NCBI GenBank assembly: GCA_016463105.1 | Contig: JAEMRY010000033.1 | Location: 1 to 14,312, forward strand | Direction of reading: 5' to 3' | Length of the DNA: 14,312 nucleotides | DNA from: Ilumatobacteraceae bacterium | Lineage (GTDB): Bacteria > Actinomycetota > Acidimicrobiia > Acidimicrobiales > Ilumatobacteraceae | Shown here: positions 6,657 to 12,487 of the stretch, one piece after another | Position numbering within the stretch: position 1 is the first letter of the stretch | Layout of the letters: every line of letters starts with the position of its first letter | Notes under the pieces: model-generated | The model's input: only the letters and a program-made list of their open reading frames with translations | What the model was told of the DNA's origin: nothing | The model's database searches: none | Made by a program: the position numbers and the translations under genes

Positions 6657-6662
6657 ACCGTA
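6657..6662 (-). promoter_or_regulatory. Possible -10 box (TACGGT) for the methyltransferase operon
   Basis: On the minus strand TACGGT matches TANNNT and ends nine bases before the GTG start of the methyltransferase. The same hexamer precedes kynureninase. The surrounding divergent gap (6648-6677) is only 30 bases. For glutathione peroxidase on the other strand, TAGTCT at 6634-6639 is a possible -10 lying inside the methyltransferase gene. No -35 element is convincing on either side. Confidence 0.28.
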
Positions 6663-6677
6663 GAAAGAAGCAACAAA

Positions 6678-7166
6678 ATGTCGGTATACGAAGTAAAAAT
6701 TGCCGGTCTAACCGGCGCCAAAGATATTCTCGGTTCTCTAAAGGGCAGGGTCACTCTTGTCGTGAATGTGGCCTCGAAGTGTGGATTGACGCCGCAATAC
6801 ACAGCGCTTGAGGCTCTGCAGAAAGACTATTCAGCGCAGGGTTTTACGGTGCTTGGTGTGCCGTGCAATCAATTTGGCGCCCAAGAGCCGGGTAGTGCCA
6901 GTGAGATTGAAACATTTTGTTCAACAAACTACGGCATAACTTTTCCAATGTCAGAAAAAGTTGACGTCAATGGTGAAAAGCGACATTCGCTCTACCAAAC
7001 TTTGACACCAGTAGTTGATGCTGAGGGGCATTCGGGTGACATTCGATGGAACTTCGAAAAGTTTTTGGTTGGGCGAGACGGCAAAGTGGTTTGCAGGTTT
7101 AATCCAACTGTCGCTCCAGATGCCCCAGAAGTTGTCAGCGCGATCAAAGAGCAATTGGGTAAATAA
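6678..7166 (+). CDS. Glutathione peroxidase family (Cys-type thiol peroxidase)
   Basis: A 162-residue GPx-family peroxidase that reduces hydrogen or lipid peroxides. The peroxidatic residue is Cys35 (NVASKCGLTPQY), encoded by TGT, so this is not a selenoprotein. The rest of the tetrad is Gln65 (GVPCNQFGAQEPG), Trp124 and Asn125 (RWNFEKFLV). Cys81 (EIETFCSTNYG) sits where the resolving cysteine of thioredoxin-dependent GPx enzymes is found, so thioredoxin rather than glutathione is the likely reductant, consistent with actinobacteria normally lacking glutathione. The ATG at 6678 is preferred over an in-frame TTG at 6639 because it gives the family N-terminus and has a purine-rich AGAAAGAAG seven bases upstream. 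It is followed after three bases by aguB. Confidence 0.94.
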   Translation: MSVYEVKIAGLTGAKDILGSLKGRVTLVVNVASKCGLTPQYTALEALQKDYSAQGFTVLGVPCNQFGAQEPGSASEIETFCSTNYGITFPMSEKVDVNGEKRHSLYQTLTPVVDAEGHSGDIRWNFEKFLVGRDGKVVCRFNPTVAPDAPEVVSAIKEQLGK

Positions 7167-7169
7167 ATT

Positions 7170-8042
7170 ATGCGCAAAGTTACAGTCGCTGCACTACAGA
7201 TGTCGATGTCTCAAGATGTCGCAACAAATATTGCGACTGCTGAACGACTTGTGCGTAGCGCGGCAAAACAGGGTGCACAAATTATTTTGATCCCAGAATT
7301 ATTTGAAGGTCATTATTTTTGCAAGGATCAAACATCAGAAGATTTGCAACGTGCAGTAGAAATGGCAACTCATCCGACCGTTGAACACTTTGCGAAAGTT
7401 GCTAAAGAACTGAATGTTGTTTTGCCGATCAGTGTTTATGAGCGGGCTAATAATTCGCTTTTTAATTCGGTGGCGATAATTGATGCCGATGGCAAAGTGC
7501 TCGGCACTTATCGCAAGAGTCATATTCCAGATGGGCCGGGGTATAACGAGAAGTTTTATTTCAGTCCAGGTGACTCTGGATTTAAAGTTTGGCAAACAAA
7601 ACACGCAAAAATCGGTGTTGGTATTTGTTGGGATCAATGGTTTCCAGAAGCAGCCCGCGTGATGGCATTGCGTGGCGCAGAAATTTTGTTATACCCAACA
7701 GCAATCGGCAGTGAGCCGTCGAATGCCGAACTTGATTCTTCTGGTCATTGGCAACGGGCGATGCAGGGTCATGCTGCGAGCAACCTCACCCCGGTGATGG
7801 CGTCAAATCGCACTGGCCGCGAAGTTGGTCGCGCCACAGAAATAACTTTTTACGGATGTTCGTTTATCTGTGATGCAACCGGCGCAAAAGTTGCCGAAGC
7901 AAATCGAACTGAAGAAACTGTGTTGCTCGCAAGTTTTGATCTTGAGGCCCAAAAACTTGCTCGAACTTTCTGGGGATTATTTCGTGACCGGCGCCCAGAG
8001 TTATATAAGCCGCTGATGACATTGGATGGATCCGAGACGTGA
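7170..8042 (+). CDS. aguB: N-carbamoylputrescine amidase
   Basis: A 290-residue nitrilase-superfamily amidase that hydrolyses N-carbamoylputrescine to putrescine, CO2 and ammonia. The Glu-Lys-Cys triad is Glu43 (LIPELFEG), Lys116 (YRKSHIPDGPGY) and Cys153 (GICWDQWFPE). The KSHIPDGPGYNEKFYF block (116-131) and the C-terminal FGLFRDRRPE-like segment (FWGLFRDRRPELY, 267-279) are characteristic of AguB rather than of other nitrilases. Length is typical. It starts three bases after glutathione peroxidase, and its TGA overlaps the GTG of aguA (8039-8042), so the two agmatine enzymes are translationally coupled. The order places the second-step enzyme first. Confidence 0.96.
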   Translation: MRKVTVAALQMSMSQDVATNIATAERLVRSAAKQGAQIILIPELFEGHYFCKDQTSEDLQRAVEMATHPTVEHFAKVAKELNVVLPISVYERANNSLFNSVAIIDADGKVLGTYRKSHIPDGPGYNEKFYFSPGDSGFKVWQTKHAKIGVGICWDQWFPEAARVMALRGAEILLYPTAIGSEPSNAELDSSGHWQRAMQGHAASNLTPVMASNRTGREVGRATEITFYGCSFICDATGAKVAEANRTEETVLLASFDLEAQKLARTFWGLFRDRRPELYKPLMTLDGSET

Positions 8043-9013
8043 GCATGCCAGCCGAGTTCGCTCGGCATCAACGCACTGTCATTTGTTGGCCAGCAAGACC
8101 CGAGATTTACGGCTCGCGTTTAGTCGAGGCGCAAACTGCTCACGCCGCGTTGGCGAACACGATTTCGGGTTATGAACCCGTGACGATGATTGCCAACCAC
8201 GAAGATTTAAGTGCGGCGCGTAAGGCGTGTGCCGAAAATGTTGATGTCGTTGCGCTTGAAATTGATGACGCATGGTTTCGCGACTCTGGGCCAAATTACA
8301 TAATCGAAAACAATGAACTCGTGGCAACTTGCTGGGTGTTCAATGGCTGGGGAGAAAAATTCAGGCCGTTCGACAAAGACGCAACGATTGCCATGCGTTG
8401 GGCCGACTACGCGGGTCATAAAACGCGCAAAATAAATATGGTTCTTGAAGGCGGCTCGCTCAATGTTGATGGTGCCGGCACTTTAATAACAACCGAGCAG
8501 TGTTTATTGAACCCAAACCGCAATCCGAAACTTTCACGCGAGCAGATTGCCATGCAACTGTGTCAAGAACTTGGCCAACAAAAAGTTGTTTGGTTGCCAT
8601 TTGGCCTGGCTCTTGACGACGACACCGACGGGCATGTTGATAATGTCGCTGCATTTATTGGTGAGAAAAATGTAATCATGCAGGGTTGTGATGACAAGAG
8701 TGAAGAAGATTTTTCTCGATGCGCGACCAATATCGCAGTCGCAAAAGCCGCAGGCTTAAAGGTGCATGAAATACCCGTACTGCCGTTCGTTGTTACAGAT
8801 GGCGTGCGTGCAACCGTGCCATATTTAAATTTTTATATCTGCAATGACGCTGTAATTGTGCCGGTTTGTGGTCACGATGCAGACAGCGAAATGTTGGCAC
8901 TGCTTGGCGAATATATTCCAGATCGCGACATCGTCGGTCTTGGGATTGGTGAGATTCTTGCGCACGGTGGCGGTGGAATTCATTGCATCACGCAACAGAT
9001 ACCTGCCGTTTAG
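8039..9013 (+). CDS. aguA: Agmatine deiminase
   Basis: A 324-residue guanidino-group modifying enzyme that converts agmatine to N-carbamoylputrescine and ammonia. The N-terminus MPAEFARHQRTVICWP is the family opening. Catalytic features are DAWFRDSGP (77-85, Asp82), Glu137 in LEGGSLN, His199 in DTDGHVDNVAAF, and the nucleophile Cys316 in HGGGGIHCITQQIP. The protein is slightly short for the family but all motifs are intact. Two starts are possible: GTG at 8039, giving a GTGA overlap with aguB, or ATG at 8045, which leaves the conserved MPAE exactly at the N-terminus; they differ by two residues. With aguB it completes agmatine to putrescine. No arginine decarboxylase is visible, so agmatine may be imported or made elsewhere. 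Confidence 0.96.
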   Translation: MSMPAEFARHQRTVICWPARPEIYGSRLVEAQTAHAALANTISGYEPVTMIANHEDLSAARKACAENVDVVALEIDDAWFRDSGPNYIIENNELVATCWVFNGWGEKFRPFDKDATIAMRWADYAGHKTRKINMVLEGGSLNVDGAGTLITTEQCLLNPNRNPKLSREQIAMQLCQELGQQKVVWLPFGLALDDDTDGHVDNVAAFIGEKNVIMQGCDDKSEEDFSRCATNIAVAKAAGLKVHEIPVLPFVVTDGVRATVPYLNFYICNDAVIVPVCGHDADSEMLALLGEYIPDRDIVGLGIGEILAHGGGGIHCITQQIPAV

Positions 9014-9024
9014 TTGTTAGACGG
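9006..9024. terminator. Hairpin spanning the aguA/sulfatase convergent stop codons
   Basis: CCGTTTAG (9006-9013) can pair with TTAGACGG (9017-9024) around a TTG loop. In the + strand RNA this gives eight consecutive pairs including two G-U pairs. The loop is exactly the three-base intergenic gap, and each arm contains one gene's stop codon. There is no U-run, so it may act as an mRNA 3' end or collision structure rather than a classical terminator. Confidence 0.35.
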
Positions 9025-10567
9025 GGGCGTCCATATTGCGCAACGGCAGAACTTGTGCTGGCAAACTATCCCACATGTCGCTAAGTAGATCATCTCGCAA
9101 AGAACGTACCGAATCATCGTTCCAACGGTTGAGATGTTGCAATGGGTCGTTCACCAAGTCATAAAGTTCGCCTTCACCAGATTTGTTCATCGTGCCATCA
9201 AGTGCCGCCGTGCAAACCCAGTTGTCGCGACAAATTGTTCGTAGATGCACGATTTTGCCGAACAGCACGCTGTCCCATTCTGTGAGCACGCGCTCGTGGC
9301 CAAGTTTTTGTGCATCGCTATCGTCGACGGGTAAGCGCGGCGCTTCTGTGTACTTTGGTCGCTCGATGCCGGCGATGTGGGCAAAAGTTGCTGCCAGTGA
9401 AACTAAACCGACCGGTGCGCTAACTCGTGCCGGAGTTGCATTTGCGCTCGGTGCAGGTCGCCAAATAAGTGGAAGACGCATCAGCGCGTCGACGTGATAT
9501 GGACCTTTAAATAGCAAACCAAAGTCGCCTTGAAACTCGCCATGATCGGTTGTGTAGACGACATCTAAATCATTTGCCCAGCCGCGCGCGTTAATTGCGT
9601 TGAGTACATCACCAATTGCGTCGTCGATCAGTTCGTTTTCAACGTGCGTAAATGCGTTTACTTCGCGCACTTGATCGGCGGTCAACGTCGCTGGCACCCA
9701 ATGCGCTGGCGCTTCATAATTCGAAACAAAAGTTCCGTCATACCAACCACGCCAATGACGCAATTTGTCGTCAAGAACTTTTTCGCGTTTTGATTTGTCT
9801 TCGATATATCCTTCGGGCAGATCGAGTTCGCGCCACGGCACACGATGCAACTCAGACGCCGGTGGATCCCACGGGTGGTGTGGGTCAGGAAAACTCATCC
9901 AACAAAACCAGTCACGATCTTCGGGCAACGAGTTCAGCCAATCGATTGTGCGTTGAGCCACCCAATGCGTGTGATACCACTCAGTTGGAATCGGATTATT
10001 TTTTACTTGCGGCGCATTCGTGTCGCCACCACCTTGCGCATTTACTTGCAATTCATGATCGAGCACTTGGTAGTAACCAGCAATCGCCTCGGGGTGATTG
10101 TCACGAACCCATTGTGAATAATGCAACTGGCCAACTGCACCGTGCGTCGATAGCTCCATGAAGTCAAAACCACGATGCGGGTCGTCAGGGTTGTTAGTTG
10201 TTTTGCGTTGATTGCCCAACTGATTTTCTGTAAATCGCAGAAATGGATCAAGCAGCGGCTCAAAATGTGCCTTACCGATTAGTGCAGTTGCATAACCAAC
10301 ACTTCGCAGATCGTTGGCAATGCTTGGCGCGTCGGTTGGCAGCGGCACGCCGTTCATCCATACGCCGTGTGTGCTGACATGTTGGCCGGTGATCATTGTG
10401 CTGCGCGACGGCATGCACACAACATTTTGTGGATGCGCGCGATCAAATGTGATGCCTGCTTTGCTTAAAGCGTCAATATTTGGTGTGCGAGCAATAGTTC
10501 CACCGTTGCAACCGAGTGCGTCGTAACGCTGCTGATCGGTAGTGATGAACAAAATCTTGCGACCCAT
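9017..10567 (-). CDS. Type I sulfatase (formylglycine-dependent; alkaline phosphatase superfamily)
   Basis: A 516-residue sulfatase expected to hydrolyse a sulfate (or possibly phosphonate) ester. The N-terminal metal site is TTDQQRYDALGC (Asp11, with Gln12 where many members have Asp). The modification motif CMPSR at 51-55 places the formylglycine precursor at Cys51, so a formylglycine-generating enzyme is required. Further active-site elements are GKAHFEP (99-101), DPHHPW (228-233, His230), the metal ligands Asp341-His342 in TTDHGE, and Lys354 (LFKGPYH). No signal peptide or membrane segment is visible, so it is probably cytoplasmic, as in choline-sulfatase-like or phosphonate monoester hydrolase-like enzymes; the substrate is not decidable here. 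It begins two bases after the SRPBCC gene, in the same operon. The C-terminus converges on aguA with a three-base gap. Confidence 0.9.
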   Translation of the reverse strand: MGRKILFITTDQQRYDALGCNGGTIARTPNIDALSKAGITFDRAHPQNVVCMPSRSTMITGQHVSTHGVWMNGVPLPTDAPSIANDLRSVGYATALIGKAHFEPLLDPFLRFTENQLGNQRKTTNNPDDPHRGFDFMELSTHGAVGQLHYSQWVRDNHPEAIAGYYQVLDHELQVNAQGGGDTNAPQVKNNPIPTEWYHTHWVAQRTIDWLNSLPEDRDWFCWMSFPDPHHPWDPPASELHRVPWRELDLPEGYIEDKSKREKVLDDKLRHWRGWYDGTFVSNYEAPAHWVPATLTADQVREVNAFTHVENELIDDAIGDVLNAINARGWANDLDVVYTTDHGEFQGDFGLLFKGPYHVDALMRLPLIWRPAPSANATPARVSAPVGLVSLAATFAHIAGIERPKYTEAPRLPVDDSDAQKLGHERVLTEWDSVLFGKIVHLRTICRDNWVCTAALDGTMNKSGEGELYDLVNDPLQHLNRWNDDSVRSLRDDLLSDMWDSLPAQVLPLRNMDAPV

Positions 10568-10569
10568 AT

Positions 10570-10959
10570 TTATTTGCCGTCAAACATTTGTTTTACTTTT
10601 GCCAGACCTACGCTTGCAGCCCCTGCAATCGGTAGCGCCAAAACTTCTGGGTCCATGTCGGTTGAGTACATCACCAGACAACGATTTTCGCCATCCGGAA
10701 TGACGTCAACCGTGCCGAGATGAAACTTGATCAGCGAGTTATTGACGATCTTGTATTGAAATCGACGCAAGTCATGATCGAGCGTGACAATGTCTTCTTC
10801 GAACACGATGCCAGCAGCCAGAGTGATCCAGCGCTTTGATCCTTCAACTCGGCAATCAGTGATTGGAAACCATTCATGCAGTCGTTCGGGTGCCCCAACA
10901 AAAGCCCAAACAGTGTCTGCGTCGCATTCAACAAATGCGTGTCGACGAACGGTGCCCAT
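10570..10959 (-). CDS. SRPBCC/START-like small-molecule-binding protein
   Basis: A 129-residue protein of the SRPBCC (polyketide cyclase/dehydrase, MxaD-like) helix-grip type. The N-terminal strand and helix RRHAFVECDADTVWAFVGAPERLHEWFP (5-32) has the usual pattern of a hydrophobic strand, Asp, a helix and a Trp-Phe at the cavity mouth; several amphipathic strands and a long C-terminal helix follow. Such proteins bind hydrophobic ligands in a cavity, and some are enzymes; no function can be assigned. It lies two bases upstream of the sulfatase start, which suggests a functional pairing, and 28 bases downstream of uracil-DNA glycosylase. Upstream TAGCGT (nine bases before the ATG) and TATAAC (four bases before) are possible -10 elements, so it may also have its own promoter. 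Confidence 0.75.
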   Translation of the reverse strand: MGTVRRHAFVECDADTVWAFVGAPERLHEWFPITDCRVEGSKRWITLAAGIVFEEDIVTLDHDLRRFQYKIVNNSLIKFHLGTVDVIPDGENRCLVMYSTDMDPEVLALPIAGAASVGLAKVKQMFDGK

Positions 10960-10983
10960 AAGAGTTATACGCTAACTAATCAT

Positions 10984-11003
10984 CTGGCTAGCTAACGAGC
11001 CAG
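10984..11003 (-). terminator. Hairpin over the ung stop codon
   Basis: CTGGCT and AGCCAG are perfect 6-base inverted repeats around an 8-base loop, and the stop codon of ung (10988-10990) lies at the loop/arm boundary. It precedes the 28-base gap to the SRPBCC gene. No U-run follows on the minus strand, so it is more likely an attenuating or RNA-stabilising structure than a full terminator. Confidence 0.35.
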
Positions 11004-11647
11004 TCAATTGTGCTCAGGTTCGCACGGGTTAAAGCATCATTAATTTTCGTGAATGGACGAGATCCAGTGAAGCCGTTGTGCGCTGACAGTGGTGACGGAT
11101 GCGCGCTCTCAATAATGTGGTGTTTCGTTGTATCAATTAGCAATTTCTTTTTTCTGGCGAAGGCGCCCCATAATACAAATACAACTGGATGCGACTTGTT
11201 GTTGACGATACGAATTACGGCGTCAGTAAAAGTTTCCCAACCGAAGCCTTGATGAGAGCCAGCCTCACCGGCACGAACTGTAAGCGTTGTATTCAGCATC
11301 AGCACACCTTGTCGTGCCCATTGTTCAAGGTTGCCGTGAATCGGAGGTTTGATTTTCAAATCAGATTGCAATTCTTTGAAAATATTTTTTAGTGATGGGG
11401 GATGCACAACATCGCGTTGCACAGAAAAACATAATCCGTGTGCCTGATTTACCCCGTGATACGGGTCTTGACCGAGAATTACAACTCGTGTGTCAGCATA
11501 AGTTGTCAGTTCTAGAGCAGCCATGACATTTTCGGGCGATGGGTAGACAGAAAATTGTCGGCGCTCTTGGGTGACAAACTCTTGAAGTTTTTTAAAATAT
11601 GGCTTCTCGAACTCAGATTGAAGTAGCGAAGACCATTCGGTTTGCAT
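10988..11647 (-). CDS. ung: Uracil-DNA glycosylase (family 1)
   Basis: A 219-residue UDG that excises uracil from DNA to start base-excision repair. The water-activating loop GQDPYHG (59-65) carries catalytic Asp61, GLCFSV (71-76) holds the uracil-stacking Phe74, LMLNTTLTVRAGEAGSH (116-132) includes the uracil-binding Asn119, and the DNA-intercalating loop HPSPLSAHNGFTGSRPF (183-199) provides His183. I start it at the ATG at 11647, which matches the family N-terminus and normal length; the longer open frame to 11743 would overlap the end of tryptophan 2,3-dioxygenase. With this start it lies 10 bases downstream of that gene. It is a housekeeping repair gene in an otherwise catabolic operon. 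Confidence 0.95.
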   Translation of the reverse strand: MQTEWSSLLQSEFEKPYFKKLQEFVTQERRQFSVYPSPENVMAALELTTYADTRVVILGQDPYHGVNQAHGLCFSVQRDVVHPPSLKNIFKELQSDLKIKPPIHGNLEQWARQGVLMLNTTLTVRAGEAGSHQGFGWETFTDAVIRIVNNKSHPVVFVLWGAFARKKKLLIDTTKHHIIESAHPSPLSAHNGFTGSRPFTKINDALTRANLSTIDWLVS

Positions 11648-11657
11648 TGCTAATTTC

Positions 11658-12473
11658 TTAGAAGCGCGAGCGCACGGCCCACAAGTCAGGAAATATCGGC
11701 TTAAACAATGTTGACGCGAGATATGCGGCACCGCTTGACCCACCGGTGCCGTGCTTCATGCCGATAGTTCGCTCAACCATTTTGACGTGACGGTAGCGCC
11801 ACTCTTGTAAACCTTCATCAATATCAATCAAGCGTTCAAGCAACATTGCTGCTTGCGGGTCTTGGCGGTAGGCGTTTGCAAGTGACTCTTGCACCGCATC
11901 ATTTGCGACGTAACTCTCGGCGATATTTCGTTTGGTTACTTCTGTTGGTATTTTGTGGCCATGTTTCACGAGATAACTAATTACCGAGTCCCATAGTGAT
12001 GGGCGATTCATTGCGTCGGTCAGACGCTTTCGTGCTGGACTATTTGGATCGAGATGGTCAGCCATCGAGTCGTCTCGGCGCCCGAGCACCGCTTCAAGTT
12101 CGCGAAATTGCGCAGATTGAAAACCGCTTGCGGCTTCTAGACGATCACGAAATGAATTAAATTGCAACGGCGTCATTGTTTCTAAAATATCTACTTGACT
12201 TACAAGGACTTTAAAAATGGTCCGCACGCGACCAAGCACAGACAATGAATCGAAACTGTTGCCATTCTCTAAAAGAGTTTGTGCCCTAGCCAATTCGTGC
12301 AAAACACATTTAAACCACAACTCGTATGTTTGATGTACAACAATGAACAACATTTCGTCGTGTTCAGGGCCATCTGAGCGAGGCTTTTGTAGATCCAATA
12401 GTGCATCGACGTTTAAATAAGACGAATAAGTGACCGCAGATTCAAATTTTTTAGAATTATCGGCTGAATTCAT
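11658..12473 (-). CDS. kynA: Tryptophan 2,3-dioxygenase
   Basis: A 271-residue heme enzyme that opens the indole ring of L-tryptophan with O2 to give N-formylkynurenine. The substrate pocket FIVVHQTYELWFK is at 43-55 (His47), the carboxylate-binding Arg109 lies in FNSFRDRL, SGFQSAQFRELE (116-127) is a family signature, and the proximal heme ligand is His229 (WRYRHVKMVERTIG), followed by GTGGSSGA (242-249). The start is the ATG at 12473; longer frames to 12560 would run into the divergent kynureninase gene. TACGAT on the minus strand ends eight bases upstream, a possible leaderless promoter. It leads a run with ung, the SRPBCC gene and the sulfatase, and diverges from kynureninase, the third enzyme of the same pathway. 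Confidence 0.95.
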   Translation of the reverse strand: MNSADNSKKFESAVTYSSYLNVDALLDLQKPRSDGPEHDEMLFIVVHQTYELWFKCVLHELARAQTLLENGNSFDSLSVLGRVRTIFKVLVSQVDILETMTPLQFNSFRDRLEAASGFQSAQFRELEAVLGRRDDSMADHLDPNSPARKRLTDAMNRPSLWDSVISYLVKHGHKIPTEVTKRNIAESYVANDAVQESLANAYRQDPQAAMLLERLIDIDEGLQEWRYRHVKMVERTIGMKHGTGGSSGAAYLASTLFKPIFPDLWAVRSRF

Positions 12474-12487
12474 ATACGGTGATCGTA
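12474..12487. promoter_or_regulatory. Divergent kynA/kynU start region with opposed -10 candidates
   Basis: Only 13 bases (12474-12486) separate the two start codons. TACG (12475-12478) and CGTA (12484-12487) form an inverted repeat around GTGAT. On the + strand TACGGT (12475-12480) matches TANNNT and ends six bases before the kynureninase ATG. On the minus strand TACGAT (12487-12482) matches TANNNT and ends eight bases before the dioxygenase ATG. Both transcripts could therefore be leaderless or nearly so, with each promoter's upstream half lying inside the other gene. Neither gene has a Shine-Dalgarno. The -35 candidates are weak. Confidence 0.45.

Noticed and set aside
6780..6785. Possible selenocysteine in glutathione peroxidase
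   Set aside because: The peroxidatic codon is TGT (Cys), not TGA, and a resolving Cys81 is present.
9652..10161. A 169-codon open frame on the + strand inside the sulfatase gene
   Set aside because: It is antisense to conserved sulfatase sequence and its translation is low-complexity and Arg/His/Ser-rich with no recognisable motif; a shadow frame.
11648..11743. A 32-residue N-terminal extension of uracil-DNA glycosylase
   Set aside because: It lies wholly inside the conserved C-terminus of tryptophan 2,3-dioxygenase, and UDG proteins start near MQTEW; the ATG at 11647 is the better start.
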